From positions 6,416,022-6,480,021 of the forward strand of contig CM031878.1 of assembly GCA_018697195.1 (NCBI GenBank): DNA of 64,000 bases. Direction: 5' to 3'. Position numbers and translations under genes: made by a program. A model generated the notes under the pieces. It was given only the letters and a program-made list of their open reading frames with translations, had not been told where the DNA came from and did no database searches. Shown in pieces: positions 11,601 through 24,399 of this stretch. This DNA is from Certhia americana (taxonomy: Eukaryota > Chordata > Aves > Passeriformes > Certhiidae). The first letter of the stretch is position 1; every line of letters begins with the position of its first letter.

Positions 11601-14600
11601 GAGTATAAATACTCCTACAGTTTATTCCCATTAACTGAAAAAAGACTATGTATCTCTTTCTTTCCTCTCATATTTTCCTCCCATTGGGGGTAAGAAAAAG
11701 AAATTCCCCATTTAATTTATAATTCAAGATATTTTGCTATCTAATATATTTATATTACTTTCTTCAATATCTAATTGAACTGCTTTGTTTATGCATTATT
11801 CATTTGATCTTTGTTTTCCATCCTTATTGTTAACTTCCAATGCAATTTTAATGGGCTCATGGTCAGAGATCAGGGTGGCAGACTCTTTGATGCCATGTTA
11901 ACTCACTGACAAAAGGGCAGGAAGAAAATGTGAGTTAGGAAGGCTTTAAAGACATCATTTCTGATCCAGATCTGAGCTGTACCTCACTGGTACGTGTCTA
12001 ATTTTCATGGAGGCAGATTTTCTGGCTTTGCTGTGGCAGTCAGTTGGGTGTTTGGGTGTCACACTACAAGCAAGCAAGAAGAAAAATGTTATTGCTTGAG
12101 CTTCTGCAGAAGTGTGACATTAGCCAGTGCCTGCTGAGGTCTGTGGAAATAAGGCGTTCTGCTGCTCTTCAGCCTTTCAACATCTTTGCTGAATTGCTCA
12201 CACAAGTAAACAGAGGTGAAGGTGATGGAAGTGGCATGTTAGATGGCAAATGGGTTGGTATTCAAGATTTTCTAGTACCTAGGGTGGTGTTGCACAACCA
12301 GGAGTGTGCACTAGACTCGAGGAACACATTGCTCTGGAGTCTGTGGCTCAAGGGTACAAGGTATGGCCTTTTAATTCAAGGTGTTGGGGTTTCAGATGGG
12401 TTTCCACCTCTTGAAATGTCTGCTGGGCATAACGTTTTTTATGCTGTCACTCATTGAACTCATAGTTAAACTGTCTTCCAAAAGCAAAAATTCAGCATTT
12501 CTCTTTCAGCTGAATTATTGCAGCCCAGCCCCACTGAGATATGAAACATTCAAGTTCACTGCTCACTCCCGCCAAAAACTTACTTTCATTTTTACTCTTT
12601 TCTTCTCTGTTTTGATCTCAGCAAAGACATTTTGCAGCAGACAAAGAGTTAATAGCAATGTAGGAACTATAATTCAGCCCAGGAAAATAATGTATGGATA
12701 TTCTTGGCATTTCTGCATACCAGCACAGCTGTAGCACTGTCTCACCCATGAACAAATATTCTTGGCCAAGACACTGGCTCTCACAGACCATTAAAGGGCT
12801 TCTGTAGGAAGGAGCACACACAGCAAACAATACTAGCCTGAGTTTACAACTGCTGCCCACTGAAAGTTGGCATGGACAGGCAGTGGAAGTATTAAGTGAT
12901 AGAAGACATAGAGCATTGAAAGTGACAGGCAGCAGATGTAAATAGAGGTAATTTTCTGCAATAACCCACCAAATTCCATTTTAATGAACTTAGCTCTCCA
13001 GTCTCCACAAGACAAGACATTACTAGACAAGAGAGAGTGAGAGGGAGGTCCAAAAATAGTGTCGTGAGGACAGAGGCTGGTAAAAAGTTGCAGCAGCAAT
13101 CCCGCAGAGAGCAGATTCCTGGGAGTAAACCCACCAGCCAGCTTCAGTTTGCACCTGTGATTGGGAATGGCAGTAGCACCCAGGATGCCTAAGGAAGAAC
13201 CTGTATTCACAGGATGATGGAAGGAAAGACATGAGGAATAAATTAAGCTTTGCACATTCCGACAAGAAACCTGGCAGCAGATGGTGGAAATAAGGGAGAT
13301 TTGTGGGATCGATGTTTGTCTGGGACCACTGTGCCTTTGACTTCCTTCTTTCCTTTGTTTTGCACATTTATTCCCCTTGAATTAACTCATGGAAGAGGAA
13401 CAGATGCCGTCAGGATTGAAAACAGCATTTTCAGTAGCTTGAAACTTGTACTTGAATGGAGAATGTCAGCATTTCCTCTGAATTGTACAAATCAGTGGCA
13501 TTGTAACAGGGCTATTGTGTATAGATGATTTTTTTTTATTAGAGATTTTTAAGGTCAGTTGCTGACAAATGTTTTTCAGAAAAATTGGGGACCATTTTAG
13601 GAATTCTCTCTCATCTAATGATACATCATTTTCAAAAGTTGGAAATAATATCTGCCAGGTGTTCTGGATTTTCACGCTGAAATAAATCTCCATGTTTTCT
13701 GGAGCAGAAATTCCTGACTTTGATTCCCTTTCCCTCATGTTTGACTGACAACCATTCACACAGTTGTGAATGAAACATTGCTGTCGATCTGAACTCAATG
13801 GCCTCAGACTTCCCCCTTGATGATTCATGTTATTCAAATTATCAGAAATCTATAAATCTCAGAATGGAAAAGTTCAGAAATGGCATCTTCATTATTCTTC
13901 TGGTTCCTTTTATTTTCATCAAGGATGTAAGAGTCAGTTTTTCCATATGTAGTTGCTCTTTCAGATTCAACATTCTCATCCTCAAAGTCTGAAATTCCAT
14001 CACATTAGTCTTTGCATGTGGTTAGAAGTGATGACCATCTCAGTTAGAAAATATTTTTGTACAAAATGCATCAAATGCAAATAAAATATCCTCATGTAAA
14101 CTCTTGCTAGCAACTTTAGAACCATGCTGGCAAGTTTATTTCTGAACACAGGAAAGAAGCACAGTATAACTGATGGGCTTACTGTGGGGGAAAAAGCAAA
14201 CAAAATGAAAACATCAGTGAAAATATTACCCTTGTAGAAAATGTAATTTTAACTCATCTTCTATCTGATGCAAAATCAACTCCTTTAATAGGGCCACGTC
14301 CTTCCAAAACCTAGAAAATACTGGAAATTAAATTTTCCATCTCAAAATAGTTTTGATGGAGAATCTTTAACCTTCCCTGAAACAGCAAGTGTGGTGAGAT
14401 GGTCATCCCAGTCAAACCCTTGTTGTGCTTGGTCATTCTTAAAAGCTGTTAATGGTAATGTAAAACAGTTCTATACTTGGCTGTGTAAAAACGTAAAAAT
14501 CACCAGAGGCCCCATGTGTGAACAGAAAAGGGATTTCTTCCCTTTCCCCATGGATCTGGTCCTTTCTCAGGGTTCAAAAGAATTTGAATGTATGGTGGGG

Positions 14601-14689
14601 AAATATCTTTCTAGCATGAAAGAGGGAGAAAAGGGGGGGAAAACAAAAAGAGACAGAAAAGTAAAAGAAAATTCTACTTGATTAGCTTC
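11601..14689. other. unique non-coding DNA
   Basis: Mostly AT-rich single-copy-looking sequence. Frames up to 140 codons at 12833-13367 (-) overlap one another in different frames and look like chance. No transposon recognised. Confidence 0.55.
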
Positions 14690-14880
14690 TTAGCATCGGT
14701 TGGATGTGACAACTCTTTGAATATGGATGAAGTCTACAAGAGGGATCATCTGCCAGCAGTAGTTGTTACCAAGGAAGTAAGTGATGCTGGAGGTCGGAGG
14801 GCACCTGTCTCGCCAGCTAATGAAAGAATTGTGGGAGACAGAGCTTTTCTATCTGATTAGTATAAGGGCTGTAATTCCTG
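14690..14880. promoter_or_regulatory. weak candidate conserved non-coding element
   Basis: The stretch has several CpGs and homeodomain-type words (GCTAATGA near 14816, CTGATTAG near 14853), and CTGTCTCGCCAGC at about 14806-14818. It differs slightly from the plain flanks. Support is compositional only. Confidence 0.22.
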
Positions 14881-15176
14881 TCCTTCCCACCCCCACACCT
14901 TCTCTGCTCTCTCTTTTAAAATGATTCCGAGGCTACTGTTGTTATTGTAAGTGGGATGTGAAAGAGACTGTCCTAGGAAGAGCTTTTCTTCTCTTAAGTG
15001 ATATTTTGGCCAGCAGCTTTTGCCAATCTCATCATCCCACACAGATTCTGAAAGGGAAAAGCAACTCTTTTCTTTAATCTCTGCCAGACTTTTTTCCCAG
15101 TCATGCTGGGAGCTGAAAGTCACCCTTGATTTTCATGGGGTAGAAATGCAGTTGTTGGAAGGGAATGATTAAGCAG

Positions 15177-15178
<2 letters not shown>

Positions 15179-15207
<29 letters not shown>
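15179..15207. repeat. (AT)n microsatellite
   Basis: About 14 uninterrupted AT units, ending in ACATGGG. Confidence 0.95.
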
Positions 15208-15210
<3 letters not shown>

Positions 15211-16503
15211 GGGATGGGAATGTTAGAAGAAATAACTCAAGAATTCTTAATCTGTAAGGGCAACAAACAAATAAAAAGATATTTGATAATCTGAGGGCAT
15301 TGCTTCAACCCAGTTTTCTTATCCAATTTACTGCAGAGACAACCTTAGTAATCATATAGTTAGTCCTCCTTTTAGGTGTCCTGAGAATTCCATCCTCACC
15401 CTTCCAAAAATCCCACAGCACAAACAGACCTTTAGGCAGGGCCATGGACACAGACCAAGAAATGACAATTTGAGGATAAAGCCTCTGAAAGTCTGATTTG
15501 AAAGCAGATTTAGGCATGCAGCATTGTACACTAACCAATGCATTAAAAACACAGGGAAGCAGAACATATAAATAAAAAAAGCGCAGAAAAGAAAACAGAT
15601 CTAGGAGTCTTAGGGATAGCTCTATGTTTTCCAAGGCAAGGCATAAACCAGAGACTTCTCTTTCCCAGGCAAAGAGTCCCTCTGGTTATATCAATCCCTG
15701 TCGCTCTCGGGCTCAGACTTTCCCTTACCTGCAAATTTGTTACAGTAGCTCATCATGGCTTAAATCAGTACGTTTCAGGACAGCTTTGGTTGTTTTCAAG
15801 AGCAAATAATTTGTCCATGCATTACAGACTAAAGATTTTGCTTGACCCCTCTAAAGCAGTGCTGCTCTGATCCTCCTATTTATTTACCCAGTAAATGCCA
15901 CTCAGTGAATTTAAGACGTTGTCAGAGAGTATGAATCTACACACAGGTCTTCCATAGCCAGGATCAGGTTTCACAGAGTTTAATTAATACTGAGGATAAG
16001 ACATTTTCCCTTCCACTAACAGAGGAAAGAGAGAGCAAGTCTGGAACTTCTTCATTGTTGAGCTATCACTCAAAAACTTTGCTACACCATCAATCGATAC
16101 CATGCAATTGGGAAAAGATGGATATAGCAAGGCAGCTACTCCCTTGATAACACCCAAACATGGAGAGTTATACGAGGCTGCAGTGAAAGACACGTCTACA
16201 CCAAGGCACGGTGATTTAAGTGTCCCACTTCAGACAACTGTGAAAAGCACAGAGAAATGCCTAAAAACCTCTCGCCCTAACCAAGGTCCTCCAAAAGTTT
16301 TTCACTGCTGTTCTGTTGGGGGCAGATATAAGTTAGTTTTCATGTGTAATATCTTATTGGCTCACATTTTCAAAGATATTTACTAGCAGAATTCACTAAA
16401 AGAATTTATACTCCATTGGTGTGAATGCCTTAACTTGCCACCTGATAAAAACAAAAAACTGGGTCATGATTATAGATTGCATTTTTAATTGGAATTTATC
16501 TTT
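15208..16503. other. unique non-coding DNA
   Basis: No gene or interspersed repeat recognised. Short frames on both strands are uninformative. Confidence 0.5.
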
Positions 16504-16547
16504 TGTATATGTACATATATGCATATGCATATACATGTGCATGCATA
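16504..16547. repeat. 44-nt strictly alternating purine-pyrimidine tract
   Basis: Every base from 16504 to 16547 alternates pyrimidine and purine although it is not a simple repeat: AT, GC, GT and AC steps are mixed. It contains an 18-bp perfect palindrome (16516-16533) built around GCATATGC. Such tracts can adopt left-handed or cruciform structure under supercoiling. It is probably a decayed (TA)(CA)-type microsatellite. Confidence 0.85.
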
Positions 16548-17808
16548 GATATGTAGTTTACATCTTCTGAGTGTTTTTCTTATGTAAGAGAAGGCAAGGG
16601 GGAACTAACAGGAGGAAGGAAAGTAGTTTATATCTCACTTCTCATTTTTTAATGATTTTAAAGTCTTGATAATATTAAAAGAATGAAGATGAGTTCAGCC
16701 GAGATGGGACACAGCTAATAGTGTTTCCTCTACAGAGTAAGTATCTGCAATTTCAAATAAATTGTGTACTATTGTGCACATTTGGTGCCTCTGCCCATAG
16801 GCATTCAATCTGAAATTAGAAGTATTTACTTTCATGTGCTGTTGCACAGCCAGCTTTAGGGAAACCATGGCCCTGTTAGATTCCACATAATCCTGTTAGC
16901 ATCCTGAACAGCTTTAAGGAACAAACTCACTTTTAAACTACTTGGTCAGGTTTAATGTACCCTAAATTTACCCACATCTAAAATATCTAATTAAAATGCA
17001 GATCCTTCCAAGGATCCTTCCAAGTCAGTCAAGACTTGCAATATAGAACACGGAGAGAAAAGTGGATTTTTAGGGGAAGTGTGATTTGGCTTAAAGCAGA
17101 TTACTATATTATGAAGAGAGTTGTGCCCTCAACTTTGCAGAGCAGATCCCTGTTAACTACAGAAGAAAGACAAAAGTGATTATCTCAGACAGAGTCATGT
17201 CTTGTAGTAACACTTAAATTTATCCAAATGGATCCTACCTTTTCAAATACAAAACTCTAAATCTACATATTATTAAAATCAATATTTAGTTTTCTTTTCA
17301 GACATAGTGAAAATGCTATTCCAGATTACAAATGAGGAAGGATTTTGCACAAATACTTTATTTGCTAGGAAATAGAAATATATGCATGCTCCAAATAATA
17401 ATAATAACCAAATAATTAGTTACCACAATCAGTTTACTTGATTGGAAATGTGAAAAGTTTTCCTGCTGAGGTATTTTTTAAACAAAGCTATTTCTTTTCC
17501 TTTTTCTCAATTTCCTTTATTAATCTACTTGCTTTTAATGAAAAGGGAACAAAACAACAAAATGAAAAGCTGTTACATTTGGGTCAGGAGAGCCACTCTT
17601 ATAAACTAAATATTGTTTTATTGTTTTGTTGATGTGCATTTTGGACAGTAAAGTAAACAGTATTCAGACACACCTCACATACGTGTATGACTGCCAGCAC
17701 CTACCCACAAACCTGGGGAAGATCTGCCCAAGGCAGCCTTTGAGGATAAGTGAAGGAATGTGTGAGGTCTGGGATGTCAGGATCAAACAGATATGTTAGA
17801 TATTATAT
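16548..17808. other. unique AT-rich non-coding DNA
   Basis: No recognised gene. AATAATAATAA at 17395-17406 is a short simple patch. Confidence 0.5.
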
Positions 17809-18014
17809 TTAGATTGCATATTAGGAAAAATATCTTCATTGAAAGCATGATCAGGCATTGGAACAACCAGTCCAGGGCAGTGGTACAATACTATACTTGG
17901 AAGTGTTCAAAAGGTGTGTGGCTTTGGCCCTTGGGGGATATGGCTTGGTGGTGACAAGTTAACAGTTGGACTGGATGGTCTGAGAGGTCTTTTCCAACCT
18001 AAATGATTCTATGA
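17809..18014 (+). mobile_element. CR1 LINE 3' fragment
   Basis: The block runs from TTAGATTGCATATTAGGAAAA through GGCATTGGAACAAC...CAGGGCAGTGGT to TTGGACTGGATGGTCT, TTTTCCAACCT and the terminal ATGATTCTATGA. These are the characteristic 3' untranslated end and octamer-type terminus of avian CR1 retrotransposons, in plus orientation. It covers only the last 200 bp or so; 5' truncation is the rule for CR1. Substitutions relative to the usual tail suggest an old copy. Confidence 0.9.
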
Positions 18015-18896
18015 ACCTGTATGGATCCTACATTCATTTATATCACCATAAATGAAAGGAAAAGCCACTCCCTGGGCAGTCTTAGTAATCAGTTTCCTTC
18101 CCCATACAAAGATGCAGTTTGCCACAGCAGACGGGACAAGTGATCCCTCCTGACAGGTACATTGCCTCCAGCCGTGGCTTGTGCCTGGTGTGTGTGAAGC
18201 CCTGCCTCCCGGCAGCAACTGGCCAAATGCTGGGCAGAAAGGACAAATTTCTCCTCAGGCCCTGCAGCACTGACCTGGTGTACTATTGACACACACAAAG
18301 ACAAATATTCTGTCCAAATCTTAGGCTGCTACAGCTCATCTTTCCACCTGCAGAGTCAAGAGAGCCCCTTGGGTGATGTCTGGGCACAACACATGCATGG
18401 AGTCAGGGAGTTCCAGACACAAAAGGCATCAGTGGGGACTGAAAGATGGCCTGTAGGAATTGCCTGCACCAGAGGACATCTCAGGCCCAGGACATCTCCC
18501 TCCACCATGGCCTGATCATCATTAATATTAGGAGAGCTTAATATGGAGGATGAGCCTAATATTGATGTAGATTGTCTAAGGCACTATCTCTCTGCTTTAT
18601 ATTTTAGGATGATTGAAATATCTGGGTACTGCCAGTTGTTTCCAGGAAATGAACCCCCACCTCTATGCACTTAGCTGATCTTGAAGAGAAAAGGTCTTTT
18701 CTGTGTAGGCATCAGGCAGAGTACCTGAGAGGGAAGGGAGATGGACCATGTGCTCAGTCCTGCCCAAACCCTCAGAACAAGCCCAGCTGTGGCAGGCTGG
18801 GAGCACATGTTTGTCTTGGATATTCATTATGAAAGCCTTGTGAGGACCCACTTGATCTCTTGAGGAATAGGGGCAGCCAGGGGAAGGTTTGAAGAG
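18015..18896. other. non-coding spacer between two CR1 fragments
   Basis: No recognised gene. Three overlapping frames of 62-71 codons at 18009-18304 (-) occupy the same bases in different frames and are not supported as coding. Confidence 0.5.
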
Positions 18897-18972
18897 AGAA
18901 TCACGGGATCTCCTGAGCTGGAAGAGACCCACAAGGATCATGGATTTCATCTCCTGTCCCTGCACAGCACAG
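18897..18972 (-). mobile_element. CR1 LINE 3'-end fragment
   Basis: AATCACGGGATCTCCTGAGC, then TGGAAGAGACCCACAAGGATCATGGA and CTCCTGTCCCTGCACAGCAC, match the complement of a CR1 3' tail of the kind that reads 'ctcctgagctggaagggacccacaaggatcat'. Only about 75 bp is present. It is a different CR1 tail type from the copy 0.9 kb upstream and has the opposite orientation. Confidence 0.75.
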
Positions 18973-19129
18973 AGGAAGGAGATTGGAGATTCAGATCTGC
19001 TGGGTGTGGAAGTAGGGTGAATGTATTAGGAAATGCTTCCTTTGTCATTTTATCAGAGACCTAAATTAGTGGGGGTTTCTGAAATAATTTTCAAAAGGTG
19101 TTAAAAAAAAAAAAAAGAAAGAAAGAAAG
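18973..19129. repeat. A-rich patch with (GAAA)n
   Basis: About 14 A then GAAAGAAAGAAAGG at 19105-19132 follows unremarkable sequence. Simple repeat. Confidence 0.6.
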
Positions 19130-19620
19130 GAAAGCTCGCCATTCAGCAGTTCAGCTCCAGATCTCCATAACACTTTCAAATGAAGGCATTACCACGGAGC
19201 ACATTTTATTCCCAGAGACGCTCTTGAGCTTGAGCAGAGGGGATTTGCATCTGTAAAAAGGACAGAGAGAAGGAGACAGCAAGGCTTAGCCTTTGTATCC
19301 ATCGCCAGAGCTGGGGGAGGGGAAAGCCCAAGGAAGGGGGTGTTTGACCCTCACCTGGGTAGCAAAGAGACTGGAGACAAAAAACATTTTACTCCAACAG
19401 TCCTGACTCCTTTTTGTTCCCCCAACTCTAGAAGAGAAATCAGAGCTGCAATCTCCTGTTGTCAGGGGCTAATACATAAATAAATAAAAGCCCAGATAAG
19501 ATTACAACAGCCACAACAACAACAAAACATGTAGCAGCATCAGGGGCAGGAAGGATCAGCATCTGCTTTAATTAAAAATCTGCCTTCATTGATTTTTTTC
19601 TTTTTTTTTAAGGAAACACA
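19130..19620. promoter_or_regulatory. weak candidate conserved non-coding element
   Basis: The CpG-containing stretch at 19137-19340 (CTCGCC, CACGGAG, GACGCTC, ATCGCCAG) is followed by TTTAATTAAAAATC and TTCATTGATTTT (19568-19597), homeodomain-type words. The composition differs from the neighbouring repeats, but there is no direct proof of function. Confidence 0.27.
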
Positions 19621-21480
19621 TTTGTAGGGATATGAAGAAAATGCTCCATCTTAGTTCAATGAGTGGTGTACGTCTGCTGTTAGCTACAAATAAGCCTTTG
19701 ATCATTTTACTGCTGTCTGTAAAAAAAATAACTTTCCTGTGTATTTTCCTTTTTTTTTTTTCCTTTTAAATTGGGAGCTTAAAGAGAGGAGTGGCAATAG
19801 AGAGATCTACTTGGGAAACCTCTGAATGAGGGTGGGAGAGAGAGCAAGGAGAGGAGAAACGAAAATAAATACAAAAAGCTGCATCTAGCAGGGTGGGATC
19901 AGGATGCCAGAGCCCAGGGGCTGAAACAACTAACTGATACCAACCTTAGCTCAGAAAACCCAAAATACTGTGCCTGCTGTTCCAAGCTGCCTACACTTCT
20001 CTCCAAACATAACAATTAGAAGCATGTTGGTGTATTAAAATTGCAGGAAATCATACATTTGAGCTCAAACTTAACTGGAGTGCTTCAATGTGCTCACCCT
20101 CAGAGGAAAGTTATATGAGGATAACTTTCATCCATCAACTGAGGGATGAGGGAGGAGGCAGAGTGGGAAATCCTGGTCCGGTCCACATGGGGCTGGGACA
20201 GGTTTCCTTGCCAGAGATGGCACTTAGCAGTGCAAAGTCAAACACAGGAAGATGGAAGTGGGAGCCAGAGGGCTGCCCTCCCTCCTAGTGAGAGAGCCTT
20301 GGTGGATGCAGTGTGGGTCCCACCTCTGCAGCCAACTTGAACAGTATTTGTATGGAAATCACTCATGTTTCCTGCTGTAAAATGAGCTTAAAAGCACTTT
20401 GCTTGCCTCCCAGGGCTTCCTGAGGGTAAGCAGATTAAAGGTTTGAAAGCATATGGGAGCCACAGCAATGGGGAGCAGAGGCCAGCATGACACAGCCGGG
20501 GCTTAGAGGGATGCAGAGCTGATTGCAGCCACCAGGGTTGGGTCCTGCTGCCTTCACGTGTCACACAAGTGTGAGAAGCCAGTGCAGGTGGTGGCACGAA
20601 GGCAAAGAAGGCTCATGGCCTGGTCAACAAGGGATTTGAATGCAGCTTCCATATGCCTCCCTCTTCTTGGCCCAGCAACAGCAGCTGGCTTAGTGAGATG
20701 GGGCTCTCTGCTGCTTTGTGCAAAATCCCTTCCCATCTTCCCGACAGCATCAGCAACTCATCCTAGGGCTGGCCATGCTCCCTTATGGTAAGGGGAGAGA
20801 TTCAAAACCCCAGTTTTTCCTAAAGGGCTGAGAAGTCTGGAGTTGGCCCTGGTGGGAAGGCAAGGGGAGCAGTCAGGAGACAGGAGGGGACAATGTGGGG
20901 CATCTCTGCTGGGGTCTGTGTGGTGACACAAACTACTCTGAGGTCCCAGTGAGTAGATATGTCCCTTTTGGCTGTGGGTGTCTTTTTGTACAGTCTCTGA
21001 CAGGTATTTCTCCATGCTTCTCCATCCTGACCATCAGGCCATGACTTCCCAAGGGTTTGGGAAGTGCAGGGAGGACATGGTGTGTCACCAAAGAGTTGCA
21101 TCTTCGTACATTTAAATTGTGTGCCTCAGAGCTCAGTTTCTTCCAGCAGCTGCTGCTGAGGAGAGGAGCAGGAAGGTTTTTCTGTCCCCAGGGTCATCAT
21201 GGCATGGGACACACATCACAGGGTCAGATCACTGCTCCTACGTGGCCTCACCTCCGCTGGCTCTGCACATCCCATTCACAGGCAGCAGTGACAGCGTGAG
21301 AGGGTCCCTGCATGTGCATGTGTACCCACTGTACTAATACATATGTATGTGTATTTTTACATATCAGTTCTATAGGGCTCAGAAACATCAAAAGGAACCT
21401 GGATAATCAGAGCAGAAGATATAAAAGATCAAACAGAATATCTTTTAAACAGATCTGAGAAGCTTAATTTTCATCCAATG
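19621..21480. other. unique non-coding DNA, moderately GC-rich at 20.1-21.3 kb
   Basis: Overlapping frames of 60-93 codons on both strands at 20.1-21.3 kb reflect higher GC, not a gene. No start, splice or domain signal could be supported. Confidence 0.5.
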
Positions 21481-21650
21481 TTACTGCAGGAGCTTTTCCT
21501 TCTTTTTTTTTCTCCCTCTCTCCATTTTTTTCCCACTTCCATGAGTTTCTTTGATCTGTTTTGATGTCTTTTTCAGCTCCTCTTTCAAAAAAACTCTTTT
21601 AAAACCTTTTTTTTTGCTTTTTTTTTTTGCTTTTCCTTTCCCCGAAAGTC
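21481..21650. repeat. pyrimidine-rich strand-asymmetric tract
   Basis: Nearly all bases on the plus strand are T or C in long runs (TTCTTTTTTTTTCTCCCTCTC and later T runs separated by GC), interrupted only briefly. Low-complexity DNA. Confidence 0.7.
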
Positions 21651-23109
21651 ATGGAGGTTTCTAAGAGTAAGAAACTAGCTACATGCAGCATCTCCCCACA
21701 TGCTTGCCTCCCCACAATGCACATGCACTCCACAGTGTCCCTTCTGCTCAGAAACCTCTGACTCCAGGGCAGAGGGATGAAATTAAAACTGCACGGAGTG
21801 AAATGTTATTTCCTTCATGTCAAGGGTTTTCAACTCGGTCACTTTTGAGTCTTGTTCAGAGTTTGAATTGGACTACATTTGTGGCAAAAGCTGTTTCCTC
21901 AGTTGTATGTCTAGCAAAAGGCCAACTTCACAGAGAGAAACACGGCAGTCTTCATTTCAGACCTGTGCTATCAGTTCACACTGACAAGGATGTGAGTGTC
22001 AGGTCACCTGTGTTTTCCCTTTGATTTCCTTAAGGTCTGGACAAAGTTACTTAACTTTTCAGCTTAACTACTGAAGAAATTACTAACTTCTGGAACCCTG
22101 CTATGCCTATAGGCAACAAGGAAAAATTAAATTTCACCCATGGATGAAAGTCAGTTCTATGGCACATTTTTCTCTCTGGTTAGAGGCATACCAGGACACT
22201 TCCTTTTAGTTCTCCCAAGCGGTTTGAGCTCTGGTGTCCCTTCAACACCCTGCAGTACCAAGCTCCCACACACAGCATTGCACGATACCATGCACAGATG
22301 CACCACCTCAATATTGACACATTGGCATTGCATCCCAGCAGTCCTCCACAGGTCACCTGGCCGCATGCAGGGCAGCTGATGCTCCCCATATGCTCCAAAC
22401 AGCCTCAATTCTCCCAGCTGCCTGTCCCATTCCTGGTTTTGCTCCTCTTCCTCTAGCAGATACATTTTCAAAAATCCCTTCTCCAGTGAAAGGAGCACTC
22501 ACCAGCACTTCAGAGAAGGCTCTCCACAGCAGGCACCAAGCACAGGCAAGAGCTAAACAATATCAGCTGAGTGAAGTCAGGTGAATATATGTGGCAGGGC
22601 ACTGCAGGGGGTGGCTGTCTGCTGGGCACAGGGCAGATAAAGCCAAAACTCTTTTCACGATAGCCTTAAGCAGGCTGCAAGCAACTTCTCAGGATGCCAA
22701 GGCTCACATTCCTGCATTAAGGCTCTTCCTCCCTCAACAGCTAGCACCAGAGCAGTAGGAATGCCGGTCCTGTTCTTCTAATTAATATGATTTCGATCTC
22801 TCAGAGTGTCCTCAGAGCCCAGATAAAATGTAGAAAGTGTAAATACTGTACAGAGACACACAGACTCACAAGACTGCCTTGTCTTTCAAGACGAGTTAGC
22901 CTTTCTTGCAGCAAGCAGATGAGCTCAGAGGAATGGGAAAATAAAGCCTGAGCTATCACAGCAGAAGTTTTGTGTGAAACCAAAACTGCCCTGCAGATTG
23001 GAAATCTATTTTCAGTCATTCCAGTTCCTTCCAAAATACTAATAATAATAATAATTGAAATTCTGCGGCTTTTCAAGTAATTTTTATCCACCAGCCTCCT
23101 CTGAAGTAC
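21651..23109. other. unique non-coding DNA
   Basis: No recognised gene or interspersed repeat. A short AATAATAATAATAATT run at 23040-23057 is the only simple repeat. A 113-codon frame (22157-22498, -) overlaps opposite-strand frames. Confidence 0.5.
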
Positions 23110-23360
23110 AAAGCCAGCTCATGCTTGTCAGGCCAGCTGGGCTGAGCTCAATCCGAGACACGGGGTGCCAGAAATTTAATCCTGAATTTCCCAAATCTAA
23201 TCGAAATGGCACAAGCCGTGATTAATAATTCACTACTTTATTACTGATACGATGCCTCGGACTATCACAGCGTCTGAATAATTGATTTGCCAAGAGGGGC
23301 GACATGTCCTTTCCTAAAGCAGAGAAAGTTTGACCAGAGAGTTGCTGTGTAAAGCTGGCT
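23110..23360. promoter_or_regulatory. candidate conserved non-coding element (homeodomain-rich)
   Basis: About eight CpGs are retained in 160 bp (TCCGAG, ACACGG, TAATCGAAATGG, GCCGTG, TACGATG, CTCGGA, AGCGTC, GGGCGAC). They are interleaved with AATTTAATCC, GTGATTAATAATTCA and GAATAATTGATTTGCC, which are dense ATTA/TAAT words. Unmethylated or selectively retained CpGs inside AT-rich homeobox-type sequence are a common look of vertebrate developmental enhancers. The frames are closed by stops, so it is not an exon. Function is inferred. Confidence 0.5.
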
Positions 23361-24399
23361 AAATGTTTTTAAATAGTTTGAGACTAGATCTCTGACATTC
23401 ACTTGGTGTCTAAGGACAAGCTGGGAAAAGACAGACAGGAAGTTTTATACCATCCTCCACTGTACAGATCAGTCTGTACAGGGTTGAGAAGCAAAGGGAA
23501 AGAAAGGTTAGAAAGGACTGAGAGAGAAGGAAACTAAGTTACAAGAAGAAAGAATGCTTATCCTACAAAGTATGCACAGTACGAATATTAGCTGCCTTTA
23601 TATTTGATTTATTAGGTCTGTGTCCCCTTTCTCCCACACCTGCTTTGACTAATGATGGTTCAGATCCATTGAGTCTAAGGAAAGGTGAATGTCCATAGAA
23701 GAACTGAGCAAAATTTGGTGTAACACAGCCACACTTTGTAGAAGGCTGACTAAATTCAGGATGACAGTCTTACTGTGCCTTAGGATTAGAGGCACATTTG
23801 GGCTAGAAATGGTGTTTCAAAGTTCTCCAGAACTGACAGCCCCATATCTGGGCCTGGAAAATGCCTAGAGTCAGTATTTCAGTTTGAACAGTAAACAAAA
23901 TTTCTTTGTTTCATCAAAACTGGACCCCAATTTTCCCATTTGTAAAACAGAGATATTGAGCTGGTTCACTGTTTTCCACATATTCCTGTGGATGGGCCAG
24001 AACTCAGAGTATTTTATACCACTGCTATCACCTCAGCTGGTGTGGGATGATGACAGTACCATGCCAGTAGAGTTCTGAAGAATCAGAGGGTCTTTAGTGA
24101 GGGTAAACTGTGGCCCTGAATTTAGAAAAAGTATTACCTGAACTTTTAATCTCCTGACATGTGTGCAAGGTGACAGGTCTACCAGAAGGCAAACCCATCC
24201 AAATGCAGTTTTGTTGAAATTTTCAGAGCAAATGGCAGCTCCACTTTCAGGGATCAAAACACAACGAAACAAAACATTTTAACAGCTAGCTGAAAAAGCA
24301 GTCCTCTGTCTTTTTTCTTCTTCAATTTATTTTAATACAGAATTGTGTTTATAAAACACATAAAACATACATATAAACCAAGTCACCTACTGAGCTAGT

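Noticed and set aside
16204..16216. AAGGCACGGTGAT resembling the miR-124 seed region
   Set aside because: Only a partial match and no fold-back partner nearby.
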